From Bacillus spongiae (GTDB lineage: Bacteria; Bacillota; Bacilli; Bacillales; Bacillaceae_K): a DNA stretch of 64,000 bases. Numbering within the stretch: position 1 is the first letter of the stretch; each line of letters begins with the position of its first letter. This document shows positions 49,155 through 59,094 of the stretch, one piece after another. The position numbers were made by a program, and so were the translations under genes. The notes beneath the pieces are model-generated. The model had not been told where the DNA came from. It saw nothing but the letters and a program-made list of their open reading frames with translations, and ran no database searches. The stretch is from positions 372,001 through 436,000 of the forward strand of contig NZ_JBBAXC010000001.1 in NCBI RefSeq assembly GCF_037120725.1. Direction: 5' to 3'.

Positions 49155-49844
49155 ATGCTGGAAGATATTATTAAACTACGTGAAAAAGGATTATCTTTTC
49201 GTAAAATAGCTATTGAACTAAATACTACGGTTGGAAAAGTTCAATACCGATGGTTAAAATACCAAAAGTCAAATGAAAAAAAGGCAGTGAACAAACAGGA
49301 TAATAATGTAGCCATCTCTAGAAAGAAACGAAAGGGTAAAGTGACTAAAATACCGACGCTGATGAAGAAAATATACCCGAAACGTCAAGCATCTATGGCA
49401 CTCCTATTTAGTTCCCCAACTCGAGCCTATTGTTATTGGAACATAGACCCGACTATTTTATCTTTTAAAATGGATAAAAAGAACCCACGGACTCTTCAAC
49501 CTATTCTAAAAATCTATGACATTACTTCTATCTCTTTTAATGGTCATAATGAACACCAATCTTTTACAATCTATTTAAAGGAAGGGCAAAGTGATTGGTT
49601 TATAAGCGGTTTAAAAGGAAATCGAACGTATTGTGCTGAATATGGATTTTTAATAGGGGATAGCTTCTTTCCACTCATCCGATCGAACAGTTTACATACT
49701 CCAAGGTTAGAGGATGATCAATTCTCTTTTAATATGACAGACTTACAACAATTTGAAAAAGATGGTTTGCAGGAACCGAATTGGGTTGAGCATGTGAGTA
49801 CGTATTCTTATTATGAAGTGAAGGGATTGAAATCAAATGAATAG
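49155..49844 (+). CDS. DUF4912 protein with N-terminal HTH-like segment
   Basis: 229 residues. Residues 1-35 resemble a helix-turn-helix (IIKLREKGLSFRKIAIELNTTVGKVQYRWLKY), followed by a basic linker. The DUF4912 domain (about 75-190) is recognised by YCYWNID, LKIYDIT, WFISGLKGNRTYCAEYGFL and RSNSLHTPR. DUF4912 proteins elsewhere accompany GH57/DUF1957 and glycosyltransferase genes; their activity is unknown. ATG 49155 behind AAAGAGGTG; GTG 49143 overlaps that site. Overlaps the next gene by eight bases, so it is the first gene of a three-gene operon. Confidence 0.8.
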   Translation: MLEDIIKLREKGLSFRKIAIELNTTVGKVQYRWLKYQKSNEKKAVNKQDNNVAISRKKRKGKVTKIPTLMKKIYPKRQASMALLFSSPTRAYCYWNIDPTILSFKMDKKNPRTLQPILKIYDITSISFNGHNEHQSFTIYLKEGQSDWFISGLKGNRTYCAEYGFLIGDSFFPLIRSNSLHTPRLEDDQFSFNMTDLQQFEKDGLQEPNWVEHVSTYSYYEVKGLKSNE

Positions 49845-52155
49845 CCTTATCCTTCAACCAAATACAAATTATTATAGCACGTATTTGCTAAAGGAAGAAG
49901 AACGAGAAGAGTATTTGGAATCGATTGTAGGAGAATACTTTCCTCTATTAGAGTGGCTTCATTCTTACACAGGAAATGCGAAGATAGCTTTTATTGTTAA
50001 GCCGGTTTTATTCGAATGGTTTACGACAGAGGAATTTAAAGCACAAATCGATCAATTCTTTACAGTCAAAAGAGGAATGAATGCTCAATACCAAACATAT
50101 TTTCAATTATGGTTAAAATGGGATAAAAACATAATTAAAGCGTTTCAGAACTTTTCAGATAAAGGGGTACTTCGGCTAATCCCTTCAACTCCTAGTGACT
50201 TTCCTCTTACGCATATACAAACTAAACAAGGAATGGAGTGGCAGCTAGAAACAACGGTTGCATACTTCCAAAAACATTTCTCGGTGAAGCCAAAAGGAAT
50301 TTGGCTACCTCGTCAAGCTTATCAACCTGGGCTTGACAAGTATTTAGTAAACTTTGGTTTTCAATATACATTTATTCCGTATGCTGCTTTTGAATTTGCT
50401 GAAAAAGATTCTCCCGTTGAACAATACGCAAGAAGCCCTAGAGGATTGACTTTAATTCCAATACGTTCACAATTAGGCCAAGAACGGGCGAGGGATAGCG
50501 ACGTATATTTATTTCCTATTCATGGGAAGGAAGTTTGGCGCCCATTCTTTGAGGAAACGATTACTACGTTTTTAACTTCTGGTCGTGATGATTGTATAGA
50601 GGTAGAGGGTTGGGAAAAGGTTGAGACGACCTTAAGCAGGATGAATTTTTGTTACAATGGAATGGACATAGGCAAACCTATTTTGTCAGACCAACAATTA
50701 CAATTGTGCCGAAAGGGACAAGAAATAGAGCTTCAAATGCAACATATGGGTACCACTCTTCAACAGCATGACGTATTAGAGCATATCGTTTTAGAGTGGA
50801 TGCATTTATTAACGACAATAAGTGATGGACGTCATGACCAAGGGACATGTCAAGCTACAGACCTTTTAGTAAAGAGCTTTCAGGAAGGGCAGGAGGAAAA
50901 GCATTTTTTGATACATCGAAAGGAAAAGCTGCTTATTTCTCTTCCGTTATCAAAGAAACCAAGAGTGGGGATTCAGTCAGCTTCTGTGCAAGTATTAATT
51001 CTAAGCTGGGAATACCCACCTAATATAGTGGGTGGCCTATCTCGCCATGTATATTCGTTAGCTAAGAATCTATCTAGAAAAGGTGTAGGGGTTGTTGTAT
51101 TAACATCTAAATCCCCTGATACAAAGGAATATGAAAAAATGGATGGGGTTCACGTATATCGAACAGGCCCCTTACATCAACTTGAAGAGAATTTTCTAAA
51201 GTGGATTGAAGATTTAAATGTTTCGATGGTTCGAAAAGCAGATGAGCTTATCAATCGCCATCATATTAACATTGTTCATGCCCATGACTGGTTAGTTGGT
51301 CAAGCATCACAATCCATTAAGTCGTTTTATCATATTCCTTTAGTGACAACGATCCATGCAACTGAGCATGGTAGAAACGCAGGTATTTATACTGAAATGC
51401 AACAAAGGATTCATAATGAAGAGAGTAAATTAATCAATGATTCTAATCATGTTATTGTGTGTAGTGATTACATGAAGGATGAATTAAAACAACTGTTTGA
51501 CGTTGAAAATAAAACGATCAGTATGATTCCTAATGGAATACATTTAGGAGAAGTTGAAGAAATGAATCATATGAGGTTTCATTTCTTAGAAAATAAACGG
51601 TTTATCTTTTCAGTAGGAAGAGTGGTTAGGGAAAAGGGGTTTGACACATTAATTGATGCGGCATCCTTATTACCGGGAGACCTTGAAATAGTGATTGCTG
51701 GAAAAGGACCTTTATTAAATAACTACAGACAAACAGTTAATGATCGTGGGCTTCAAGTAAAAATACATTTCATTGGGTTTGTAACAGATGAAGAAAGGAA
51801 TCAGCTGTTGAACTCTTGTGAGATGGCGGTGTTTCCAAGTCTATATGAGCCATTTGGCATCGTTGCGCTAGAGGCAATGGCAGCGAAAAAGCCTGTCATT
51901 GCAGCAAGAATTGGCGGCTTAAAAGGGATTATTCAACATGAGTTTTCTGGATTACTGTATACTCCAGGAAGCGCTGATGAATTAATGATAGAAATGAATA
52001 AATTATATCAATCATCTAGTCTTCGAGAAAAAATTGGTCAACAAGGGTTTCAAGTTGCTAGAAAACTTTTTGGCTGGGAAAGGATTGCGGATCAAACGAA
52101 ACAAGTATACGAAGAAGAAGCACTGCATAATAAATTGGAAGGAGCTTTCTTATGA
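49837..52155 (+). CDS. Fusion of a degenerate GH57-like domain and a GT4 glycosyltransferase
   Basis: 772 residues. Residues about 1-290 follow the GH57/DUF1957 (branching-enzyme-like) pattern, but key motifs are changed: the segment GIWLPRQAYQPGLDKYL (154-170) has Arg159 where GH57 enzymes carry the nucleophile Glu (WLPEC), and no HxHLPY is seen at the N-terminus. From about 385 a complete GT4 domain begins: SWEYPPNIVGGLSRHVYSL, VHAHDWLVGQ, SVGRVVREKGFDTL, AGKGPLLNNY and EPFGIVALEAMAAKKPV (the E-x7-E donor site). The GT4 part most resembles glycogen-synthase-like enzymes. Donor and acceptor are unknown. Overlaps both neighbours. Confidence 0.82.
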   Translation: MNSLILQPNTNYYSTYLLKEEEREEYLESIVGEYFPLLEWLHSYTGNAKIAFIVKPVLFEWFTTEEFKAQIDQFFTVKRGMNAQYQTYFQLWLKWDKNIIKAFQNFSDKGVLRLIPSTPSDFPLTHIQTKQGMEWQLETTVAYFQKHFSVKPKGIWLPRQAYQPGLDKYLVNFGFQYTFIPYAAFEFAEKDSPVEQYARSPRGLTLIPIRSQLGQERARDSDVYLFPIHGKEVWRPFFEETITTFLTSGRDDCIEVEGWEKVETTLSRMNFCYNGMDIGKPILSDQQLQLCRKGQEIELQMQHMGTTLQQHDVLEHIVLEWMHLLTTISDGRHDQGTCQATDLLVKSFQEGQEEKHFLIHRKEKLLISLPLSKKPRVGIQSASVQVLILSWEYPPNIVGGLSRHVYSLAKNLSRKGVGVVVLTSKSPDTKEYEKMDGVHVYRTGPLHQLEENFLKWIEDLNVSMVRKADELINRHHINIVHAHDWLVGQASQSIKSFYHIPLVTTIHATEHGRNAGIYTEMQQRIHNEESKLINDSNHVIVCSDYMKDELKQLFDVENKTISMIPNGIHLGEVEEMNHMRFHFLENKRFIFSVGRVVREKGFDTLIDAASLLPGDLEIVIAGKGPLLNNYRQTVNDRGLQVKIHFIGFVTDEERNQLLNSCEMAVFPSLYEPFGIVALEAMAAKKPVIAARIGGLKGIIQHEFSGLLYTPGSADELMIEMNKLYQSSSLREKIGQQGFQVARKLFGWERIADQTKQVYEEEALHNKLEGAFL

Positions 52156-53162
52156 TCGGGATTATTTTGGCTGGTGGGGAAGGCAAAAGATTACAGCCTT
52201 ACACTCATTCGTTACCTAAGCCATTAGTACCCATAGATGGAAAGCCAGTAATGGAATATATTATTGAGCAAATGAAAGAAGCAGATATTCGTGAAATTTA
52301 CGTGACCACTTGTTATTTAGCTGAAAAAATTAAAGACTACTTTGAAGATGGAAGCAAGTGGGGAGTGAGAATTACTTATTTGAAGGAGTCGAATCCATTA
52401 GGGTCAGCCGGCCATCTGTTCCTTAGAAAAGACTTATTTTCTGAAACGATTGTGGTCATAAGTGGCGATGCTTTCTCTTCTATTTCATTAAAAAAAGCCG
52501 TTCTTTACCATCAGGAAAAAAAAGCGGCATTAACGATTATTACGAAACAGCTACCTTCTTCTAATCAATTTGGGATTTGTGAAGTAACCAATGAGGGGCG
52601 TGTTGCTTCGTTCGTCGAAAAGCCAGATTATGTTGACATTCGTTCTCCCCATATTAATACAGGAATGTACATTATTGAACCTGGAATTTTCAGGGAATAT
52701 CCTCTTTACGGAAAATTGGATTTTGCAAAAGATGTTTTCCCTGTCTTAATAGAAGGAAAAGAAAAAATATATGCCTATCCTACATCGGAATATTGGCGAG
52801 ATATCGGAACGGTTTCGCAGTACAAATTGGCCATGAAAGAAATAAACCGTATAAGGAGTTTTCCCTTTCGTACGTTAATAAAGAAGGACAAATATCAAAG
52901 ACATTTCGTTTCAAGGGTTGTGACGACTTGTCCTGATAATAAAAAACATAAGGTGTTCCAATCCATTATTTCCGAAACTCCAAAAGAATCATTAGAATGG
53001 GATAACGGAATTAAAGTTCATCATGGTAAAGAGTGTTGGACTTTAATAAAAGAATATACCTCTTCTTCTGTTATTGTGTATTCTCAGGCAAGTCATCAAA
53101 ATTTAGCAAAGGAATTTGCCAAATATTATAAGAGTAAAATTGAAAGATGGCAGAAGGTTTAG
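52152..53162 (+). CDS. Sugar-phosphate nucleotidyltransferase
   Basis: 336 residues. The N-terminal Rossmann-like nucleotidyltransferase has LAGGEGKRLQPYTHSLPKPL, VISGDAFS and VEKPDYV. Residues after about 235 form an extra domain of unknown type in place of the left-handed beta-helix of GlmU-type enzymes. It should make an NDP-sugar from NTP and a sugar-1-phosphate, plausibly the donor for the GT4 upstream. ATG overlaps the upstream stop (ATGA) behind GGAAGGAGC. Confidence 0.85.
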   Translation: MIGIILAGGEGKRLQPYTHSLPKPLVPIDGKPVMEYIIEQMKEADIREIYVTTCYLAEKIKDYFEDGSKWGVRITYLKESNPLGSAGHLFLRKDLFSETIVVISGDAFSSISLKKAVLYHQEKKAALTIITKQLPSSNQFGICEVTNEGRVASFVEKPDYVDIRSPHINTGMYIIEPGIFREYPLYGKLDFAKDVFPVLIEGKEKIYAYPTSEYWRDIGTVSQYKLAMKEINRIRSFPFRTLIKKDKYQRHFVSRVVTTCPDNKKHKVFQSIISETPKESLEWDNGIKVHHGKECWTLIKEYTSSSVIVYSQASHQNLAKEFAKYYKSKIERWQKV

Positions 53163-53367
53163 GTGGTCGGTGAATATATGTATAAATTGGTAATGAGTAC
53201 CATGATTAAAGGTGATAAGGATCTTGAAATGAAGTGATAGGTCAATTTTTGAGCAGAGGAATTTTAATAAGGCATTTAAAAACATACTAGCTTTTCCCTC
53301 TGAAAAATGATATTATATAAAAGTCGTATGAATAGATGAATGTCATGAAGTTTGGAGGGAAATAAAC

Positions 53368-53517
53368 ATGCGTGTAAACATTACATTAGCTTGCACAGAA
53401 TGCGGTGAGCGTAACTATATTTCTACAAAAAATAAACGTAATAACCCAGATCGTCTTGAGCTTAAAAAATATTGCCCAAGAGAAAAACGTTCAACTTTAC
53501 ACCGTGAAACAAAGTAA
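53368..53517 (+). CDS. rpmG: 50S ribosomal protein L33
   Basis: 49 residues beginning [19 protein letters not shown] and ending with STLHRETK. CxxC is present in the first half, while the second half has a single Cys (KKYCPREK), as in the RpmGA type of Bacillus. Start ATG 53368 with TTGGAGGGAAATAA upstream. Followed by a terminator; placement before yqgN matches relatives. Confidence 0.95.
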   Translation: MRVNITLACTECGERNYISTKNKRNNPDRLELKKYCPREKRSTLHRETK

Positions 53518-53551
53518 GCAGATGGAATTTTATTCCACTGCTTTTTTTTAT
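53517..53551 (+). terminator. Terminator after rpmG
   Basis: AGCAG-TGGAAT and ATTCCA-CTGCT stem with a bulge, followed by eight Ts. Confidence 0.88.
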
Positions 53552-53657
53552 ACCATCCTGTCATTTTAATGAAAAGATCTATTTTTACTAAATGATTATA
53601 TTATTTATTTGAGAAGAGTTTGAGTAATGTGTTGTAATAGAAGAAAGGAAGAGGATA

Positions 53658-54233
53658 ATGGGGAAGAAGCAGGAACTAAGAGAGGATTTAAAGTGTAAGC
53701 TCCAATTATTAAAGAAAACCGAGTACGAACAAAAGTCTTTAGAAATTGCTCGGAATTTATTTCAATTAGAAGACTGGAGAAATGCACAATCCGTTGGCCT
53801 TACAATCTCGCAGTTTCCAGAAGTAGATACATGGCAAATCATTCGTCAGGCTTGGGCTGAAGAGAAAGAAGTTCTTGTTCCAAAATGCAAACATAAAAAA
53901 CGTGAACTGGAATTTTATAAATTAACGAGCTTTGAACAACTAGAGAATGTATACATACACTTATTTGAACCCATGCCATCAAAAACAGTACTTGTAAAGA
54001 AAGAGCAGATAGAATTATTGATTGTGCCCGGAATAGCCTTTAATACACAAGGGTATCGTTTAGGGTTTGGGGGAGGATATTATGATCGGTTTTTAGTAGA
54101 CTACACAGGAAGAACCCTTTCTTTAGCCTTCCCTGAACAATGGGTATCCGACCTTCCGGTTGATTCATTTGACCTTCCTGTCCAGAAAATTGTGACATCA
54201 AAAGAGGTGGTGATTTGTGATACTCGCAAATAG
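53658..54233 (+). CDS. yqgN: 5-formyltetrahydrofolate cyclo-ligase
   Basis: 191 residues. Signatures: VGLTISQFPEVDT, LVPKCKHKKREL, and the C-terminal LIVPGIAFNTQGYRLGFGGGYYDRFL nucleotide/folate-binding segment. It converts 5-formyl-THF to 5,10-methenyl-THF using ATP. ATG 53658 after AAGGAAGAGG. The end overlaps the DUF92 gene by 17 bases. Confidence 0.93.
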   Translation: MGKKQELREDLKCKLQLLKKTEYEQKSLEIARNLFQLEDWRNAQSVGLTISQFPEVDTWQIIRQAWAEEKEVLVPKCKHKKRELEFYKLTSFEQLENVYIHLFEPMPSKTVLVKKEQIELLIVPGIAFNTQGYRLGFGGGYYDRFLVDYTGRTLSLAFPEQWVSDLPVDSFDLPVQKIVTSKEVVICDTRK

Positions 54234-55008
54234 TTTATATCTTATGGCCATAGTCGTAATGTCTATTGGAGGGGTAGTAACGAAAACGTTGAAAATTTCC
54301 GGGGCTATTGCAGCCATCGTCATTGGATGCTTCGTATACTTGGCTTTTCAGTGGCAAGGCTTACTATTAATCGGAAGCTTTTTTATCACTTCTAGTTTTT
54401 GGTCAAAATATAAATCATCAAAAAAACAAATGCTAGAACAGAAATTAGCAAAATCTGCTCAACGAGATTGGCAACAAGTACTAGCGAACGGAGGAGCAGC
54501 CGCTTTCTTTTCACTTTGTTATCTTTTTGGAGCAACGGAAGTTTGGTTTTATGCCTTTTTAGCCTCAATCTGTGCTTCCAATTCCGATACATGGGCATCA
54601 GAGATTGGAACGTTAAGTAAAAAACAGCCATATTCTTTGCTCACCTTTAAACGCGTCGAGACTGGAACCTCTGGTGCCATCTCTATGCTGGGACTGTTTG
54701 CTGGTATTACTGGTTCGTTTGTGATCGTTCTTATAGCAATGCTTATCGGGGAAGTGAATGGTTGGGGGGTATTAATGCTCATTGGGATTGCCGGTTTCAT
54801 TGGGAATTTTATTGATACGCTGCTTGGAGCGTATGTTCAAGCAGAATATAAATGTGATGTATGTGGAATAAAAACAGAACAAACCTTTCATTGTGGACAG
54901 AAAGCTACTTTGCAAAAAGGAGTGGCTTGGATGAATAATGAGATGGTGAATTTGATGTCTAGTCTTCTTCCTGGATTAGCTGTGGGTTTTATTTGTTTTT
55001 ATTTTTAA
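54217..55008 (+). CDS. DUF92 family membrane protein
   Basis: 263 residues, about six transmembrane helices. The family signature SNSDTWASEIGTL...KRVETGTSGAIS is clear. A C-terminal CDVCG...FHCGQ segment may bind metal. In cyanobacteria and plants a DUF92 relative (VTE6) is a phytyl-phosphate kinase; whether this copy has such activity is unknown. GTG start with AAAGAGGTGG upstream, inside the end of yqgN. Confidence 0.85.
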   Translation: MILANSLYLMAIVVMSIGGVVTKTLKISGAIAAIVIGCFVYLAFQWQGLLLIGSFFITSSFWSKYKSSKKQMLEQKLAKSAQRDWQQVLANGGAAAFFSLCYLFGATEVWFYAFLASICASNSDTWASEIGTLSKKQPYSLLTFKRVETGTSGAISMLGLFAGITGSFVIVLIAMLIGEVNGWGVLMLIGIAGFIGNFIDTLLGAYVQAEYKCDVCGIKTEQTFHCGQKATLQKGVAWMNNEMVNLMSSLLPGLAVGFICFYF

Positions 55009-55027
55009 GATAATATGAAGATTATAA

Positions 55028-56008
<981 letters not shown>

Positions 56009-56148
56009 AACATTCGCGTATTAAACAGAAGAAATAAATCGTTATTATACTGGTTCCGTTATGGGAGGAAAAACTAAATTTCTCCACACAGTTGAAATAG
56101 CACAAAAAACATAGGACTTAACTTGGTGCAAAAAAATAAACACAAATG

Positions 56149-56191
56149 AAAAAGGGATATGGAATCACAATAGATTTCATATCCTTTTTTA
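56149..56191 (+). terminator. Terminator in the gap after ldh
   Basis: AAAAGGGATATG pairs with CATATCCTTTTTT, with an inner AATC/GATT pairing. The rest of 56009-56568 is AT-rich and shows only very short frames. Confidence 0.8.
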
Positions 56192-56568
56192 TTGTTTTTA
56201 GTCTTTTCCTGTTTTAAGATATTCTTTTTCACATTTACGTTATTGTAATAAAAAGTAGTTCATGGGAGTGCTTTTGCTTTTATGCTGTACTCAATAATTG
56301 AACTACTTCTTTCATGACCATTTTGATTATCTCCAATTATCACCTTATAAATAAGTTATCTTCAAACTTAAATTCTGTATCTGTGATATCCAATCTAGAC
56401 CTTTAAATGTCTCATAGTAAGTAATTGTAAACGGAACCCCTTATTTTTTATAGAGGTGTTTTTATTTTGCGGTGGGCCGCATCGATTTATCCTCTCTTAT
56501 TTGTGCCATTCCGTATTTATTGCATAATAATAAGGACTTTTAACAAACTAGAAATAGGAGGGATTGTA

Positions 56569-56745
56569 ATGAAATTTATTTACAAATGGTTCATATTGTC
56601 TATGCTTATTACTTCTATTTATAAATATCGGTATAAGATTGCAAATTCCCTATTAGGAAATGCTTATATTAGGAGGTATGCTGTAAATTTGTCTATGAAA
56701 ATTCCTTATTTACGGTCAATCTTTATCCAAAGTACATTTAAATAA
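56569..56745 (+). CDS. Small basic protein of unknown function
   Basis: 58 residues from ATG 56569, with ATAGGAGGG nine bases upstream. One hydrophobic N-terminal segment (FIYKWFILSMLITSIY), then a basic tail with KYRYKIANSLLGNAYIRRYAVNLSMKIPYLR. The RYRYK...LGN...RR pattern resembles a short conserved Bacillaceae protein of unknown role. The longer frame starting at 56467 has no ribosome-binding site. It lies where B. subtilis has yqgO, but I cannot confirm orthology. Confidence 0.65.
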   Translation: MKFIYKWFILSMLITSIYKYRYKIANSLLGNAYIRRYAVNLSMKIPYLRSIFIQSTFK

Positions 56746-56920
56746 TGAAACCGGCTGTCTCTAAAAGGTTTTCACCTTTATCTAGTAAGCCTATTCTAAA
56801 AACAGTTGTAATGTATGTAAAAAATGCGCCAATAGATAATTCCTTCTTTACTTTGTTTGCTTATTTTCGCTATAGTTAAAGCAATTAGTTAACTCTGATG
56901 AAAGTAGAGGATACACAAGT

Positions 56921-58078
56921 TTGAAAGAAGATTATTTGTTTTGGAAATTAGCTGAAGTTTTTTTGCGAAATCACGATTACCGAGTGGTTAGTTTATCTAA
57001 TAGTCAAAATGAACTTTGGTTAGAGAATATGTCTAATAAGAATGCTCCAATTATTCGATTGCTTCGATATGATATTGATTGGAGCAATTGGATAAGAAGG
57101 GATTTACAACGAACGGGAACAAATGGAGAAAGAATTCGGCGGAAATTTATGTCTAGAAAGATAAAGGTTCTCACTATTTATTTATCAGCCTTTCCGCCTG
57201 TAGATGATTACACTTGGATAAATGAAACATTTTATTTTTCTTCAAGAGGTCGAGTAACCGTTGATACTATATTAATTGATAAAAATGATACTCATACTGC
57301 TTTCGCAAAATTACATAAATATGTGGAAAATTTTACTTTAGTCCCAATGAAAGATGTCTTCACACTGGAGGACGTGAAGGATGCGAGAGTAAGGGCATTA
57401 CAGGAAGCTGAAATAAAACAAAAAGAAGTGAAGCAACTATTACAAGTGTCTAAACCTTTCTTTACATATTTGCTTGTTATTACTCAATGTTTACTGTTCC
57501 TTTGGTTAGAGCTTCAAGGAGGATCGACAAACCCTTCCGTACTACAAAAATACGGGGCTAAAGATAATCTCCTCATTTTAGATGGAGAATGGTGGAGGTT
57601 CTTTACACCAACCTTTCTTCACATAGGACTCCTTCACCTATTAATGAACACGATTGCCCTATATTTTATTGGTTCAGAGGTGGAAAGGATATTTGGGAAA
57701 GTACGCTTTCTATTTATATATTTACTCTCAGGAATGTTTGGTTCTATGGCTAGTTTTCTCTTTACAGATAGCTTATCTGCGGGTGCAAGCGGAGCGATTT
57801 TCGGATGCTTTGGAGCGCTCTTGTATTTTGGTTACACGTATCCTCAAATATTCTTTAGAACGATGGGGATGAATGTTCTCTTGATTATTGGGATCAATCT
57901 ATTGTTTGGGTTTTCGATACAGGGCATTGATAATGCAGCTCATATAGGCGGGCTTCTAGGTGGTTTTGTCGCTACGGGAATCGTTCATTTTCCAAACCAG
58001 AAAAGCTTGAAATCTCAGGGGTATTTCATAACAGGAAGTCTAGTCATCCTTAGTGCTATTTTCCTCATAGGTTTTTAA
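56921..58078 (+). CDS. gluP: Rhomboid-family intramembrane serine protease GluP
   Basis: 385 residues. A soluble N-terminal domain (1-180) precedes six or so transmembrane helices. The catalytic Ser is in AGASGAIFG and the catalytic His in DNAAHIGGLLGG; HIGLLHLLMN is the first-TM motif. Homologous to B. subtilis YqgP/GluP, which cleaves the Mg transporter MgtE and acts with FtsH. It ends soon after the last helix, lacking the C-terminal TPR region of the 507-residue B. subtilis protein. TTG start with GTAGAGG upstream. Confidence 0.9.
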   Translation: MKEDYLFWKLAEVFLRNHDYRVVSLSNSQNELWLENMSNKNAPIIRLLRYDIDWSNWIRRDLQRTGTNGERIRRKFMSRKIKVLTIYLSAFPPVDDYTWINETFYFSSRGRVTVDTILIDKNDTHTAFAKLHKYVENFTLVPMKDVFTLEDVKDARVRALQEAEIKQKEVKQLLQVSKPFFTYLLVITQCLLFLWLELQGGSTNPSVLQKYGAKDNLLILDGEWWRFFTPTFLHIGLLHLLMNTIALYFIGSEVERIFGKVRFLFIYLLSGMFGSMASFLFTDSLSAGASGAIFGCFGALLYFGYTYPQIFFRTMGMNVLLIIGINLLFGFSIQGIDNAAHIGGLLGGFVATGIVHFPNQKSLKSQGYFITGSLVILSAIFLIGF

Positions 58079-58083
58079 CTATA

Positions 58084-58962
58084 CTAAATGGAGATAATTT
58101 GTTTTAATGTAATGGCTTCGTTACTATGTGTTATGATTAATACGTATAAATGGGACTGATCTTTACTAACTAAAATGAGAGGAATGGTACTTCCAAGTGC
58201 ATTGACATTTGTACCATCCTCTTTTTTTAATCCTAAAAAATAGTTTTTGTATAACCCTTCCCATAAATTACCTATAATTTTAGCAGTTTGTTCAATTGTA
58301 AAAGGAGGAATAGGTTTATCATTAAATTGAGTCATTTCTGTTAAAAGATAAGTATCGTATTGGTCTAGGTTAAGTCCACTTTGTTGAAGGCCTTTCTCTA
58401 ATGCGAAATCCATCTGTTGATTCGTCACTTTATCTAAGATGATTTTCCATTCTTTTTCCGAAGCATTTTCTGGCTCTCTGAATGAATTTAACTGACTAAA
58501 GTTTGAATCGATTACGTATAGTGAATCTGATGACATTCTTTGTGCACTTGTGATTTCATCCTCATTTTGGTGTATTTCTGCATAATGGAAAGAAATCCCT
58601 TGTAATAAGGAGCTCTCTTTCCCTTTTAAACCTTTCTCCTCTACTATTTGGTCTGTTTTTTGCGTCCATTCATTCATCATTCCGTGCAATCTTCCATTAA
58701 TATAGAGAAAGCCGATATCTTGCCGTAAATAGGCTTCTTGATCTAATTTAGAGGTAATCTTCCAATCTGTTTGATAATGGTTCTTCTTTTTTTTCCCTTC
58801 AAATGTCAAAAGTGTATCTGCAGATAGAAAACGAGCGTTTTCATCTATTGGAAAAAAGATAATACTTTCTTTAGCTTTAGGCTGATAAATCATTAAGTAT
58901 AAAATAATTAGAATGAACGTGGCAAGAACGACGAAAAGAACCTTCTTTGTTTTAGACTTCAA
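58084..58962 (-). CDS. Membrane-anchored protein of unknown function
   Basis: 292 residues. N-terminal anchor (KVLFVVLATFILIILYLMIY, about 7-26), no lipobox, the remainder outside the membrane and mixed alpha/beta in character. I do not recognise a family. TTG start with AAAGGAGGAAGG upstream. It is flanked by gluP (convergent) and by the spoVAF-like gene (divergent), so it may share sporulation expression with the latter, but that is inference from position only. Confidence 0.7.
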   Translation of the reverse strand: MKSKTKKVLFVVLATFILIILYLMIYQPKAKESIIFFPIDENARFLSADTLLTFEGKKKKNHYQTDWKITSKLDQEAYLRQDIGFLYINGRLHGMMNEWTQKTDQIVEEKGLKGKESSLLQGISFHYAEIHQNEDEITSAQRMSSDSLYVIDSNFSQLNSFREPENASEKEWKIILDKVTNQQMDFALEKGLQQSGLNLDQYDTYLLTEMTQFNDKPIPPFTIEQTAKIIGNLWEGLYKNYFLGLKKEDGTNVNALGSTIPLILVSKDQSHLYVLIITHSNEAITLKQIISI

Positions 58963-59094
58963 TTATCCTTCCTCCTTTGTTTGTCCATTCTAGACCCATC
59001 ATATGAAAAGAAAGGAAAGTTTATGAAAAATAGTATGATTTTTTTTTTGAGTGTCTATGATGAATGATAATGATGGATGAGAGGAGTGGGGTGC

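Noticed and set aside
53178-53237. 19-codon frame starting ATGTATAAATTGG after the nucleotidyltransferase gene
   Set aside because: Very short, no proper ribosome-binding site and no recognisable sequence.
56041-56115. 17-codon frame beginning ATG GGA GGA AAA in the gap after ldh
   Set aside because: No ribosome-binding site, random-looking composition; most likely chance.
56462-56482. GC-rich inverted repeat GCGGTGGGCCGC
   Set aside because: Stem of only three or four pairs, no T run and no link to a neighbouring gene.
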